Assembly: GCA_025359505.1 (NCBI GenBank) | Contig: JANYHH010000112.1 | Location: 1 to 64,000 of the forward strand | Reading direction: 5' to 3' | Length of the DNA stretch: 64,000 nt | Source of the DNA: Deinococcales bacterium | Lineage (GTDB): Bacteria; Deinococcota; Deinococci; Deinococcales; JAAFIG01 | Shown: positions 38,429 through 47,518 of the stretch, piece after piece | How the letters are laid out: each line of letters begins with the position of its first letter | How positions within the stretch are numbered: position 1 is the first letter of the stretch | Position numbers and translations under genes: made by a program | The notes under the pieces: model-generated | What the model was told of the DNA's origin: nothing | What the model saw: only the letters and a program-made list of their open reading frames with translations | Databases searched by the model: none

Positions 38429-38899
38429 TTAGGTTCGCAACGCCAAAAAACAATCTGAGGCACAAGCACTAGCGATTTGCTGGCGTCCGTTATCGCCCCA
38501 ACCAAGCAACGCTGCGGCATCAGTCGGCGAAGCGAATCGTCGGTCAACGAAACGTCCCGTCGCCACATCAACCGTTTGTGGCAGCAGCTTCGTGATGCGG
38601 CAAGCGTAACGCAACTGCGCGTAGGCAGCCCCGCCAAACTTGTCAGGATCGCTCGTGACGAGCTGAAAACCAATGTACTCGAGGTCAGCGATTTCGCACT
38701 GGACTTCCTCGAGAACCTCGCGGATCAGGGTTTCCTCGTGCGTCTCGTCGTTTTCAGGTTTGCCACCGGGCAGACTGTATAAACCTTGATCGAACGTCAG
38801 CAGAATTTCGCCGCGCTGATTGAAACAAAAGCCGTAAGCCTGAGTGACTGGCAGATCGTGCGGCAGCGCTCGTGGATACCACTCGAGTTTTGGCATCAT
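38429..38899 (-). CDS. NUDIX hydrolase
   Basis: About 156 residues; I start at ATG 38899 because the upstream part of the track ORF overlaps the HigA gene. The Nudix box is GGKPENDETHEETLIREVLEEVQCE (G-x5-E-x7-R-E-x-x-E-E). TQAYGFCFNQRGEILLTFDQGLYSLPGGKPE is typical of ADP-ribose or nucleotide-sugar hydrolases. Nudix proteins are expanded in Deinococcus. Substrate unknown. It follows the higBA pair on the same strand with only a small gap. Confidence 0.92.
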   Translation of the reverse strand: MMPKLEWYPRALPHDLPVTQAYGFCFNQRGEILLTFDQGLYSLPGGKPENDETHEETLIREVLEEVQCEIADLEYIGFQLVTSDPDKFGGAAYAQLRYACRITKLLPQTVDVATGRFVDRRFASPTDAAALLGWGDNGRQQIASACASDCFLALRT

Positions 38900-38915
38900 A
38901 TGCAGCTTGAGCGAA

Positions 38916-39326
38916 TCACAAAAACGCACCGACTGGCACACCAAAATACGCGCCGAGCTTCTTCGCAACGCCTCTGCTGATGCCGCGCTTGCCGTTCAAA
39001 ATCTGCGACAGCGTGGACTGCGCCACGACCCCCGCCGTCTCGAGGTCAACTTGATTGACGCTGCGGTCGCGCATCAAACTCGCCAGCACGTCTCGAGGTG
39101 CGGCTTGGATACTTGCCCAAGGGTCGTTGGCGTTTTCCCACTCGAGCATATAGCGCCCGATCAGGTCGATCAGCGGACTCCACACGGGGTCGTCCATGCG
39201 GTACTTGCTGGTCAGCGCGTCCATCAAGGCGTGCAACTCGAGGTAATCGCTTTCGGTGTTTGGACGCTTGATTTGCGCGTTGCTTTGAAATTGCGCCCAA
39301 GCTTGTTGGGTTTGTTCGGTGTTCAC
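38916..39326 (-). CDS. higA: HigA-type Xre antitoxin
   Basis: A 136-residue protein. The N-terminal half (DYLELHALMDALTSKYRMDDPVWSPLIDLIGRYMLEWENANDPWA) is the regulatory domain found in HigA-2-like proteins. The C-terminal helix-turn-helix is PRDVLASLMRDRSVNQVDLETAGVVAQSTLSQILNGKRGISRGVAKKLGAYFGVPVGAFL. Its start overlaps the toxin stop, giving the reversed toxin-first order typical of higBA. Confidence 0.88.
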   Translation of the reverse strand: MNTEQTQQAWAQFQSNAQIKRPNTESDYLELHALMDALTSKYRMDDPVWSPLIDLIGRYMLEWENANDPWASIQAAPRDVLASLMRDRSVNQVDLETAGVVAQSTLSQILNGKRGISRGVAKKLGAYFGVPVGAFL

Positions 39327-39634
39327 AACCGCCTCCCTTGCTGGTTCCAGCGCGTGTACTCGTCATGGGTCAGAATCAGTTTGATGAACGCAAGGCTCGA
39401 GGTGAAGTTGATGCCGCAAACCACGCGGTACTTGTTGCCGCCGATATCGAAAATAAAAACGATTAAATCGTCTGCGGTTCGAGCGGCGTCAACGCTGTTG
39501 AAATGCGTGCTGAGTTCAGCGAAATTCTGAGGTTCTATTCGTCTGAGGTGGTTGTACCAATCACGCAAGACAGCTTCTGATTCTGGATATCGCTCTGCGA
39601 ATTCGCGTAAAGCTCGCGGAGCGATAACATTCAT
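39323..39634 (-). CDS. higB: HigB-type mRNA interferase toxin
   Basis: A 103-residue protein, MNVIAPRALREFAERYPESEAVLRDWYNHLRRIEPQNFAELSTHFNSVDAARTADDLIVFIFDIGGNKYRVVCGINFTSSLAFIKLILTHDEYTRW. VFDIGGNKYR(V/L), VFIKFI-like and THAEYD-like motifs are the HigB (RelE superfamily) signature. It cuts mRNA on the ribosome. It is upstream of and coupled to HigA. Confidence 0.92.
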   Translation of the reverse strand: MNVIAPRALREFAERYPESEAVLRDWYNHLRRIEPQNFAELSTHFNSVDAARTADDLIVFIFDIGGNKYRVVCGINFTSSLAFIKLILTHDEYTRWNQQGRRL

Positions 39635-39680
39635 CCGAAAACTAGAGTATTACAAAATGTAATACCAGTCAAGCAGAGTT

Positions 39681-40565
39681 TTACCGCGCTGTCTCCGCTA
39701 ACTTCTCCCACAGCTCGAGTTCAGCCACACTCGGCTCCTTCGGCACGGTCACACGCAGCTCCAAGAGCGCATCGCCCCTCGAGCCGTCCTTCTTGACCCA
39801 GCCCTGCCCGCGCAATCGCAATACGCGCCCGGCTTGACTGCGCGGTGGGATGTTGACCTCACCGCGCCCCTCGAGCGTCAGGGCTTCCAATTTGCCGCCC
39901 AGCACCATCACGGGGGCGGGGACATCCAGCAGCACGCGCACATCGTCACCCTCGAGTTTGAAGGTCGCGTCACCCTCGAGCCGGATGGTCAGCAGCACGT
40001 TGCCACCGCCGGGCGCTTGCCCGCGCAAGCGTAGTTTCTGACCGTCGCGTGCGCCGCGTGGCACGCTGACATCAATGCGTTTGCCGCCGACTTCAACGGT
40101 GCGGGTCGTGCCCCTGAAGGCTTCGGTCAATGCGACGCCGAGTGTGCCTTCGACATCCTGCGGGGGGCGCTGGAAGCCGCCGCCGAACATGTCTTCCATG
40201 TTGACTCGAGCGCCGCCCATACCGCCCCCTCGAGCGGGATTGGCTTGCCCGAAGAGCGTTTGGAAGAAATCACTGAAATCTCCAGCGCCGCCCGGCTGCC
40301 CGCCGAAACCGCCGCCGCCGTACCCGCCTTGCGGCACGCGCCCATTGGCGGCGTCCGCGCCGTACAGATCGTACATTTTGCGCTTTTCGCTATCCCCGAG
40401 GGCTTCGTAAGCCTCGTTGATCTCCTTGAATTTCGCCTCGGCGGTCTTACTTTTATTCTTGTCGGGGTGAAACTCTTTGGCGAGCTGGCGGTACGCTTTT
40501 TTAATCTCGTCCTCAGTCGCGCCTTTCGCCACCCCGAGCGTTTTGTAGTAATCCTTATAAGTCAT
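39681..40565 (-). CDS. dnaJ: DnaJ/CbpA-type co-chaperone (type B, no zinc finger)
   Basis: 294 residues. J domain [65 protein letters not shown] with HPD at about residues 33-35; Gly/Phe-rich linker [22 protein letters not shown]; two C-terminal beta domains ending in [25 protein letters not shown]. The Cys-rich zinc domain of type A DnaJ is missing. It delivers substrates to DnaK and stimulates its ATPase. It follows dnaK and grpE on the same strand. Confidence 0.95.
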   Translation of the reverse strand: MTYKDYYKTLGVAKGATEDEIKKAYRQLAKEFHPDKNKSKTAEAKFKEINEAYEALGDSEKRKMYDLYGADAANGRVPQGGYGGGGFGGQPGGAGDFSDFFQTLFGQANPARGGGMGGARVNMEDMFGGGFQRPPQDVEGTLGVALTEAFRGTTRTVEVGGKRIDVSVPRGARDGQKLRLRGQAPGGGNVLLTIRLEGDATFKLEGDDVRVLLDVPAPVMVLGGKLEALTLEGRGEVNIPPRSQAGRVLRLRGQGWVKKDGSRGDALLELRVTVPKEPSVAELELWEKLAETAR

Positions 40566-40666
40566 TAAAAAACCTCGCTGAGGGCAGAGGGCGAAGAGCA
40601 GAGGGCAAAATCGGCGTCACTCGAGAGTAAGGGTTTGAGCATTCAACTTTCTGCCCTTAGCCGCCT

Positions 40667-41269
40667 TTAGTTCACTTGCTTGCTGACGATCACTCGAGCG
40701 GGTCTGACCAGTTTACCGTTCAGGGTAAAGCCGGTTTGGAAAACCTCTAAGATTTCGTCGTCGGTCGCGCCGGGGATGACTTGCAGCGCCTCGTGGACGG
40801 CTGGATCGAACTGAGCGCCCTTGCCGGGGACGGGTTCAGCGCCGAAGGCGGCGAGGTTTTTTAAGAAGTTGTCTCGCACGCTGTGCAGTCCGGGGATCAG
40901 GCTGGCGGTGTCTTTGACGCCCGCGTCAATGGCGCGGCTGACATCATCGAAGGTTCCGAGCAGCGCTTCAATCGCGGCTGCCGAGCCAGTGGTTTTCGCG
41001 TCGCTCAACTCGCCCGCCATGCGGTTGCGGTAACTGTCGAAATCGGTTTGCAACCGGAACGCCCGCGTTTTCCACTCCGCGACCTCGCGCTCCAAGTCAT
41101 CGGAGCGTTGGAGCTTCTTCATCATCTCCTCGAGACCTTTGAAGGCGTCCTCGTTCAGTTCCGGTGCATCGTCACTCGAGGCTTCAACGCCAGCGTCGTC
41201 GTTGGGGCTGTCCACGCTTGCGATGTCGTTGATTTTTTCAAACGTCACGTCTTTTTTCTCTTCACTCAT
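40667..41269 (-). CDS. grpE: GrpE nucleotide exchange factor
   Basis: A 200-residue protein with acidic disordered N-terminus, long coiled helix (KLQRSDDLEREVAEWKTRAFRLQTDFDSYRNRMAGELSDAKTTGSAAAIEALLGTFDDVSRAI) and beta domain (GAQFDPAVHEALQVIPGATDDEILEVFQTGFTLNGKLVRPARVIVSK). The signature F.DSYRNR and DPxxHEA are present. It exchanges nucleotide on DnaK. The 190-base gap to dnaK contains a GTAGGGGC-type repeat. Confidence 0.96.
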   Translation of the reverse strand: MSEEKKDVTFEKINDIASVDSPNDDAGVEASSDDAPELNEDAFKGLEEMMKKLQRSDDLEREVAEWKTRAFRLQTDFDSYRNRMAGELSDAKTTGSAAAIEALLGTFDDVSRAIDAGVKDTASLIPGLHSVRDNFLKNLAAFGAEPVPGKGAQFDPAVHEALQVIPGATDDEILEVFQTGFTLNGKLVRPARVIVSKQVN

Positions 41270-41291
41270 GTTTAGTCACTCCGTTACAAAG

Positions 41292-41318
41292 CAGGGGCGC
41301 AGTCATGAACTGCGCCCC
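41292..41318. repeat. Dispersed palindromic repeat between dnaK and grpE
   Basis: CAGGGGCGCAGT-CATGA-ACTGCGCCCC: a stem of about 10 bp of the same family as 30491, 32721 and 44802. Confidence 0.6.
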
Positions 41319-41460
41319 GTGTGTACTCCTCGAGTCTCGAGCTAATGCGGGGCGCTGTGGTTGATGTCAAAATCTTGGATTAAACCAGTGTTTCGGTCAA
41401 TCAGTTGTGCGACACTCGGGCAACCAGTTCAAATCCAAGTTTCGACTCGAGATGCAGCGC

Positions 41461-43353
41461 TTAGCCTGCGGGCTTGAAGTCTGCGTCCACCACGTCGTCG
41501 TCCTTCTTGGCTTCGCTGGTTGAAGCGTCGTCGCTCGAGTTGCTGGGCTGCGTGGCGGCGTTGGCCTGCATCAGCTCTTGCAGCGCTTCCTCGAGCTGCT
41601 TCTGAGCGCTCTCGATCGTCGCATCGTCGGCTTCGGTCTGCACGGCTTCCCTTGCTTTGTCGCTGAGCTGCTGCACTTTATCTTTGAGGTCTTGCGGCGC
41701 ACTGCCAGATTCGCTCAGGGCTTTCTCGGCGCTGAGTCTCAGCGCATCCAATGCGTTGCGCTTCTCGACTTTTTCTTTGCGGAGCTTGTCGGCTTCGGCG
41801 TTCTGCTCGGCTTCCATCACCATGCGGTCGATTTCGTCCTTGCCCAGCGTCGTGGTGTTCTCGATACGGATGTTGGACTCTTTGCCGGTGGATTTCTCTT
41901 TGGCTGAGACTTTCAGGATGCCGTTGGTATCAAGGTCAAACGTGACCTCGACCTGCGGCACGCCTGCTGGCATTGGCGGGATGCCCTCGAGCTTGAAGCG
42001 TCCGAGGCTTTTGTTGTCGTTCGCCATCGTGCGCTCGCCTTGCAAGACGTTGATTTCCACGCCGGGCTGGTTGTTTTCAGCCGTGGTGTAAACTTCAGTG
42101 CGTTTGGCGGGTACGGCGGTGTTGCGGGTAATCATCGGCGCGACCACGCCGCCTTTGACCTCGACGCCCAATGTCAGCGGCGTGACATCGACCAGCACGA
42201 TATCGCCGACGCTCGAGTCACCGCTCAAAATTCCGGCTTGCACCGCTGCGCCCAGCGCGACGGCTTCGTCGGGGTTGACGCTCTCGTTCGGGGTTTTCCC
42301 GAGCAAGCTCTGCACCAGTGCCTTGACGGCCGGAACCCTTGTGCTGCCACCGACCAGAATCACTTCGTCGATCTTCGCAGCCGAAAGCTTCGCATCCTCG
42401 AGCGCTTGCAGCACGGGCTTGCGGACGCGTTCGATCAGGTCGCCCACTAAGCTCTCAAACTGGGCGCGGGTCAGCTTCTTCTCCAAATGCATCGGCGTGC
42501 GCGTCTCTGGGTCGAAGGTGATGAACGGCAGGCTGATCGTGGTCTCGTTGGCAGATGACAGGTCAATCTTGGCTTTCTCAGCCGCTTCGATCAGGCGTTG
42601 CAGCGCTTGTGGGTCTTTACGCAAGTCGAATTTGTTTTCCTTCTCAAACTCGCCCGCCAGCCATTTGACGATGCGCTGATCGAAGTCTGCGCCGCCCAAA
42701 TGCGTGTCGCCGTTGGTGGATTTGACTTCAAACACGCCGTCACCGATCTCGAGGATCGTTACGTCGAAGGTTCCGCCGCCCAAGTCGAAGACTAGGATCG
42801 TTTCGTTGCCTTTGCGGTCTAAGCCGTAGCTCAGCGCGGCGGCGGTCGGTTCGTTGATGATGCGAAGGACATTTAAGCCCGCGATTTTGCCAGCGGCGGC
42901 CGTTGCCTCGCGCTGCGTGTTGTCAAAGTACGCTGGGACGGTAATCACCACGTCGGTGACGGTGTAGCCCAGTTTGGCGCTGGCGTCGTCGACCATTTTA
43001 CGCAAGACCATCGCGCTGATTTCTTCGGGGGCTTTCAAGCCGTCGGTGGTTTCGATGCGGATGCCGCCGTTGGGCCCTTCAACGACCTTGAACGGAGCGC
43101 GGCCAGCTTCCTCGCGCACCTCGTCCCAGCGTCGTCCGATAAAGCGTTTGACTTCAAAAAACGTGTTGGTCGCGTTCATCGCCGCTTGGCGCTTGGCGAT
43201 GTTGCCGACCAGCCGCTCCGCACCTTTGAAGGCCACGACGGACGGGGTGGTGCGCGTGCCTTCGGAGTTGACGATCACGTCGGGTTTGCCACCCTCGACG
43301 ACCGCGATCACGCTGTTGGTGGTTCCCAGATCAATGCCGACTGCTTTTGCCAT
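41461..43353 (-). CDS. dnaK: Molecular chaperone DnaK (Hsp70)
   Basis: About 630 residues from ATG 43353 (GGAGG upstream; the track adds six residues). MAKAVGIDLGTTNSVIAV, NTFFEVKRFIGRRWDEV, VITVPAYFDNTQREATAAAGKIAGLNVLRIINEPTAAALSYGLD, VFDLGGGTFDVTILE and VLVGGSTRVPAVK are the ATPase signatures; TPLTLGVEVKGG starts the substrate domain; acidic end (DDDVVDADFKPAG). Carries only about six CTCGAG words. Controlled by the HAIR-like site upstream. Confidence 0.99.
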   Translation of the reverse strand: MAKAVGIDLGTTNSVIAVVEGGKPDVIVNSEGTRTTPSVVAFKGAERLVGNIAKRQAAMNATNTFFEVKRFIGRRWDEVREEAGRAPFKVVEGPNGGIRIETTDGLKAPEEISAMVLRKMVDDASAKLGYTVTDVVITVPAYFDNTQREATAAAGKIAGLNVLRIINEPTAAALSYGLDRKGNETILVFDLGGGTFDVTILEIGDGVFEVKSTNGDTHLGGADFDQRIVKWLAGEFEKENKFDLRKDPQALQRLIEAAEKAKIDLSSANETTISLPFITFDPETRTPMHLEKKLTRAQFESLVGDLIERVRKPVLQALEDAKLSAAKIDEVILVGGSTRVPAVKALVQSLLGKTPNESVNPDEAVALGAAVQAGILSGDSSVGDIVLVDVTPLTLGVEVKGGVVAPMITRNTAVPAKRTEVYTTAENNQPGVEINVLQGERTMANDNKSLGRFKLEGIPPMPAGVPQVEVTFDLDTNGILKVSAKEKSTGKESNIRIENTTTLGKDEIDRMVMEAEQNAEADKLRKEKVEKRNALDALRLSAEKALSESGSAPQDLKDKVQQLSDKAREAVQTEADDATIESAQKQLEEALQELMQANAATQPSNSSDDASTSEAKKDDDVVDADFKPAG

Positions 43354-43436
43354 TGTTTCGCCTCCAAGCACCCGAGTTGTAGCTCGAGGGTGCGGGTGTG
43401 TGAGCAGCCACGCTTCAAGCGTGTTGCACTCAGGGC

Positions 43437-43490
43437 AGTGTAGTGATCTGGCAGGCTTTTGTCAATAGACTTGAGTGCAGTCGTATCAAG
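43437..43490 (-). promoter_or_regulatory. dnaK promoter with HAIR-like HspR operator
   Basis: On the minus strand TTGACA (43465-43460), 17-base spacer, TACACT (43442-43437). Immediately upstream of the -35, CTTGAGT-N7-TATCAAG on plus (43470-43490) matches the HAIR consensus CTTGAGT-N7-ACTCAAG in 12 of 14 positions. A CACGCTT-C-AAGCGTG palindrome lies in the leader (43409-43423). Confidence 0.75.
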
Positions 43491-43618
43491 TTTCTGATTT
43501 CCAATCCACTGCAAGGTTCAATACAGCCAAGCTCACAAGTCCCCTGTAGATTCACCCATAGATGACTGTGCCTCGCAAAGCTGATGCGCCGCTGACCAGC
43601 GGTGAGCAAGCTGCTGCC

Positions 43619-44779
43619 ATGAAACTGGCGATGCTCTGCCACGCCAGCGCGGGCGGCAGCGGCGTCGTCGCCACGGAGCTGGCACTGGCGCTCGCGGCGC
43701 GGGGCGTAGAAGTTCACCTGATTTCAAGTTCGCGCCCGTTCAGACTGCCCGCCCCGAAGCCAGACGCGCCCGTGCCGTGGTGGAAACGCTTCGTGCCCAG
43801 CAAAACCGAGCGCCAAACGCTGTTTTTTCACCAGATCGAAAGCCTCGAGTACCCGCTGTTCGACGATTCGATGATCGCGCTGACCGCTGCCAACACCGTG
43901 CAGCGCGTTGCTGAGGAACATGGTATTGATGTGGTTCACACGCATTACGCGATTCCGTTTGCGACCAGTGCGCTACTGGCGCAGTCACTCTCCAAACGCG
44001 ATTTTAAGGTCGTCAACACCTTGCACGGTTCGGACGTGACGCTGCTCGGGCGCGAGCGAGCATTGCACGGCACGACAGCCCAAGCCATTCAGCACGGCGA
44101 CGCCGCGACGGCCGTATCAATGGACTTGGCACTCGAGGCTGAAATGACTTTCGCGCTCGCCAAAAACAGCGTCCATGTCATCCCTAACTGGGTAGACAGC
44201 GAGCGGTTCAAGCCAATCACTGACTCGAGCCTGCGCGAGAAGTACGTTCACGCGGACGAGAAACTGATCGTTCACGTCAGCAACTTCAGGGAAGTCAAAC
44301 GCCCGCAAGACGTGATCCGCGTCTTCGCGGGCATCCAAAAGCGCATCCCAGCGCGGCTCGTCATGGTCGGGCAAGGCCCGGAGCGCGAGGAGTGCGTCAC
44401 GCTCGCACGGGATCTCGAGGTCACGGGGCGCGTGGTGTTCCTAGATTTCGAGCCGAAGATCGAAAAGATCCTCGGGCTTGCAGACCTGTTCCTGCTGCCC
44501 AGCCAATTGGAGAGCTTCGGATTGGCGGCGCTCGAGGCGATGTCCTGCGGCGTGCCCGTCGTGGCCAGCAACGTCGGCGGTCTCCCCGAGGTCGTGCTGC
44601 ACGGTGTCACAGGCTTTTTATGCCCGTACCGCAATGTCGACGCGATGATCGAAGCCAGTCTCGAGGCGCTGTCTAGACCAGAGTTTCGCGTTGCAGCCCG
44701 CGCTCGAGCCGTCGAGGTCTTCAGCCCGGAGTTGATTCTGCCGCGTTATTTGGAGCTGTACCGCGCACTGCTGGCGTAG
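43619..44779 (+). CDS. bshA: N-acetyl-alpha-D-glucosaminyl L-malate synthase (bacillithiol step 1)
   Basis: About 386 residues from ATG 43619, chosen because the family starts MKLAMLCHASAGGSGVVATELA; ATG 43562 would add 19 residues. It is a GT4/GT-B glycosyltransferase: GGSGVVATELALALAARGVEVHLISS, DVVHTHYAIPFATSALLA, LHGSDVTLLG, HVIPNWVDSERF, ESFGLAALEAMSCGVPVVASNVGGLPEVV with the E-x7-E donor motif. It joins GlcNAc to malate at the start of bacillithiol synthesis. It is divergent from dnaK. Confidence 0.95.
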   Translation: MKLAMLCHASAGGSGVVATELALALAARGVEVHLISSSRPFRLPAPKPDAPVPWWKRFVPSKTERQTLFFHQIESLEYPLFDDSMIALTAANTVQRVAEEHGIDVVHTHYAIPFATSALLAQSLSKRDFKVVNTLHGSDVTLLGRERALHGTTAQAIQHGDAATAVSMDLALEAEMTFALAKNSVHVIPNWVDSERFKPITDSSLREKYVHADEKLIVHVSNFREVKRPQDVIRVFAGIQKRIPARLVMVGQGPEREECVTLARDLEVTGRVVFLDFEPKIEKILGLADLFLLPSQLESFGLAALEAMSCGVPVVASNVGGLPEVVLHGVTGFLCPYRNVDAMIEASLEALSRPEFRVAARARAVEVFSPELILPRYLELYRALLA

Positions 44780-44801
44780 ACCCTCGAGAATCCAACGTTC
44801 T

Positions 44802-44827
44802 GTAGGGGCTTGCCACTGCAAGCCCAG
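44802..44827. repeat. Dispersed repeat after bshA
   Basis: GTAGGGGCTTGC-CACT-GCAAGCCC: a 9-bp hairpin (GGGCTTGC/GCAAGCCC core) starting with the GTAGGGGC word. Confidence 0.55.
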
Positions 44828-44920
44828 CCACTGCCCAGTTCGACGAAACCAGCCCGCCAGCGTCTCGAGCCGTACCCAAAAACCGCCGCTCGAGTGACAC
44901 TTACGCTGACAACGAAACGA

Positions 44921-44926
44921 TATACT
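44921..44926 (+). promoter_or_regulatory. -10 box upstream of recN
   Basis: TATACT, about 65 bases before the recN TTG. A convincing -35 is not seen (TTACGC/CTGACA at short spacing). Confidence 0.4.
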
Positions 44927-44991
44927 TTGCGCGGTGATTGACTCGGGGTCAACCTCGAGCGAATGCGAATTGTTCTCGAGGGGCTAACACC

Positions 44992-46590
44992 TTGCGTCGT
45001 CTGGAAATTCAAAACTTAGCGATCATCCAGCAGCTCGAGTTGACGCTCGGGGATGGCTTCAACGTCTTCACCGGCGAGACCGGCGCGGGCAAGAGCATCA
45101 TCGTCGACGCGATCTGGTTGCTGACTGGCTCACGTGCGGACGCGGAGCTGGTCAGGACTGGTGAGGAGAGCCTGCTGGTCACGGGCTTCTGGGATGGTTT
45201 GACGCTCGGGCGGCGCGTGTCGCAAAGCGGGCGCAGCGTGGCGCGGATCGACGGCGAGGTCGTCAGCAACCGCGAGCTGTCCGAACGCGCCAGCGGCTTG
45301 GTGACGGTGCATTGGCAGCACGCCGCGCAAGCGCTGCTCGAGCCAAAATACCACCGCGAGTTTCTAGATTCGGGGCTGGACAAATCCGGCAAAACCTCGC
45401 TCGAGGCGTACCGCGTCGCCTTCAAGTCCTTCAATGAAACCAATGCGCGGCTCGAGGGTTTGCGCGAATCCGAGCGCGAGCGCACGCGCCGGGCTGACCT
45501 GCTGCGCTATCAGCTCGAGGAGATTTTGAGCGCCAAAGTGCAGGTTGGTGAGGAGGAAACGCTGCGGCTCGAGCGTGAACGCCTCGCCAATGCCGAGCGC
45601 ATCGCATTGGACGCGGGAATCGCCGTGGACGCGCTCGAGGATGCCGAAGTGAATGCGGCGGGGCTGCTGTCGGATGCGCTGAAAGCCTTGACCAGCGCCG
45701 GGCGTTTCGATGCGGCAGCGGCGCAACTGAGCCGCGATCTGCGCGAAGCCCTGAGCGCGATTCAAGCCGTCAGCGGTGAAGCCCGCGAGATCGTTGACCG
45801 CACAGCCGCCGATCCAGAAGCCTTGGATGCTTTGGAGGCGCGACTGGCGCTCTTAGAAAAGCTCAAGACCAAGTACGGCGCGAGTCTGCGCGAAGTCCTC
45901 GAGTACGCGGGTGGTTTGCAAGCCGAACTTTCTACGCTCGAGCAAGCCGAAAGCGACATCCTCAAGCTCGAGGCGACTTTGAAACCCTTGCGGCACGCCC
46001 TCGAGACCAGCAGTGCCAGTTTGAGCAAAGCCCGCCGCGCCACCGCCCAGCGAGTCGCACCGCAGCTCGAGCGGATCATCCGCAATCTGGGGATGCCCAA
46101 AGCCCGTTTGGAGTTCGCGCTCGAGCCAGTGGCAATGGGCGTGTACGGTGCGGAGGACATCGAGATTCGCTTCAACGCCAACAGCGGCGAGGAGCTGGGC
46201 AGCCTGAGCAAAATCGCGTCGGGCGGTGAGCTGTCGCGGGTGATGCTGGCGTTGTCGGCTGTGCTGGGCGCGAACACGCCGACCGTGATTTTCGATGAGG
46301 TGGACGCGGGCATCGGCGGCGCAGCCGCGACCGCCGTGGGCGAACAACTCGAGACGCTGGCCCGCACGCATCAAGTGCTGGTCGTCACGCATTTGGCGCA
46401 AATCGCTGCCAAAGCCACGCATCACTACAAAGTCGAAAAGCTCGAGCGTGGCGGGCGCACCGTCACGGGCGTCACGCGTTTGGAAGGCGAGGCTCGGGTG
46501 CGCGAGTTGGCGCGGATGCTCAGCGGGTCGGACTCGAGCACCGCGTTCGCCCATGCGCGGGAATTGCTAGGCTTGGCGGTCAGCGGGTAA
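44992..46590 (+). CDS. recN: DNA repair protein RecN
   Basis: About 532 residues from TTG 44992 (LRRLEIQNLAIIQQLELTL), eight bases after GAGGGG; the track ATG 44938 adds 18 unlikely residues. SMC-like: Walker A FTGETGAGKSIIVDAI; long coiled coil (about residues 150-350); signature region KIASGGELSRVMLALSAVL; Walker B TVIFDEVDAGIGG; VTHLAQIAAKATHHYKVEK. It gathers DNA ends at double-strand breaks and works with RecA. Dense in CTCGAG (about 16). Confidence 0.97.
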   Translation: MRRLEIQNLAIIQQLELTLGDGFNVFTGETGAGKSIIVDAIWLLTGSRADAELVRTGEESLLVTGFWDGLTLGRRVSQSGRSVARIDGEVVSNRELSERASGLVTVHWQHAAQALLEPKYHREFLDSGLDKSGKTSLEAYRVAFKSFNETNARLEGLRESERERTRRADLLRYQLEEILSAKVQVGEEETLRLERERLANAERIALDAGIAVDALEDAEVNAAGLLSDALKALTSAGRFDAAAAQLSRDLREALSAIQAVSGEAREIVDRTAADPEALDALEARLALLEKLKTKYGASLREVLEYAGGLQAELSTLEQAESDILKLEATLKPLRHALETSSASLSKARRATAQRVAPQLERIIRNLGMPKARLEFALEPVAMGVYGAEDIEIRFNANSGEELGSLSKIASGGELSRVMLALSAVLGANTPTVIFDEVDAGIGGAAATAVGEQLETLARTHQVLVVTHLAQIAAKATHHYKVEKLERGGRTVTGVTRLEGEARVRELARMLSGSDSSTAFAHARELLGLAVSG

Positions 46591-46601
46591 GCTCGAGGGG
46601 G

Positions 46602-46635
46602 AAACTGAACTCGACCGTGTTCAGTTTGTGTTTTG
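46602..46635 (+). terminator. Probable terminator of recN
   Basis: AAACTGAAC / GTTCAGTTT with an 8-base loop, then GTGTTTTG. Confidence 0.65.
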
Positions 46636-46834
46636 ACTGTCAAATTACAGATTAGTTTTCACTCGGGTTTCTGTTTTCAAGTTATCGGTTTCTAAGCGCT
46701 AAATCAGCATGGAGAGCTGCTGAAGGACGTGTCTTCGAAGACGTTTGTGCTGGAATATATAATTCTTAGCAAGAATGAGTTTCACTCTGACATACTCTAA
46801 GTATTGTGTCTCGGGTCAGCGGTGTGAAGCAAAT

Positions 46835-47518
46835 TTATTCAATTTTTTCTGCCATTTTGGTATATTTTAATCTAGGTAAGTTTTTTATCCGTGACTTAAT
46901 TTCCGCATCTAAGCGCAACTTCGGACGTAGGAAAGAGAAATAACCCGTGGCAACCATGACGATTATGCTAACCGCAAAGATCATATTGACCACCGATTCG
47001 GCGATTTTTACTATTCCTAATGCGCTGCTTGCTCCGCTTGAAACAAGTTCAAAATAATACCACCATGATCCAATAGGTAAAAAAAGCCAAATAATCACAA
47101 AAATTGGTAAGTAAGTCGTAAGAAATCCGACACTGAATGACTTTGATACATGCCCCCAGATATCTCGTTGTGCGTATGTCTGTGGCATAAAGTCTTCAAA
47201 AAGCACGTTAATTTTCACCTCAAGTAAGTCTGCGTATTGCTGGTAGTAGTTGACTGTTAACATCCAAGTCATTTGTAAACCAGTAATAACAACCCCTAAA
47301 ATAGGAATTATTAATAAAAGAATAGGGTTAGTCGCAGCGGATGGAGCGATTAGCCCTAAAACAGCGATGACTACCGACATGGCTCCTGCGGCAAGGGATG
47401 CGTAAGTCCTTGAAAGATCCCAATACATTTTCCACTGCTCTTGGAGATGCTGTGCAATCTCGAAGCGCAGTTTCAAATCCATTTCCGTCTCTATACTTTC
47501 TCGTGCGTTCGTATCCAT
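46835..47518 (-). CDS. Hypothetical membrane protein on an AT-rich island
   Basis: A 227-residue protein with cytoplasmic helical N-terminus (ETEMDLKLRFEIAQHLQEQWKMYWDLSRTYASLAAG) and four membrane segments (AMSVVIAVLGLIAP; ILLLIIPILGVVITGLQMTWML; GFLTTYLPIFVIIWLFLPIG; VVNMIFAVSIIVMVATGYFSFL) and a basic tail. The two-plus-two helix layout with a cytoplasmic linker recalls SLATT-type effectors linked to defence systems, but this is only a resemblance. GGAGG precedes ATG 47518. Its composition and lack of CTCGAG mark it as a newcomer. Confidence 0.75.
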   Translation of the reverse strand: MDTNARESIETEMDLKLRFEIAQHLQEQWKMYWDLSRTYASLAAGAMSVVIAVLGLIAPSAATNPILLLIIPILGVVITGLQMTWMLTVNYYQQYADLLEVKINVLFEDFMPQTYAQRDIWGHVSKSFSVGFLTTYLPIFVIIWLFLPIGSWWYYFELVSSGASSALGIVKIAESVVNMIFAVSIIVMVATGYFSFLRPKLRLDAEIKSRIKNLPRLKYTKMAEKIE

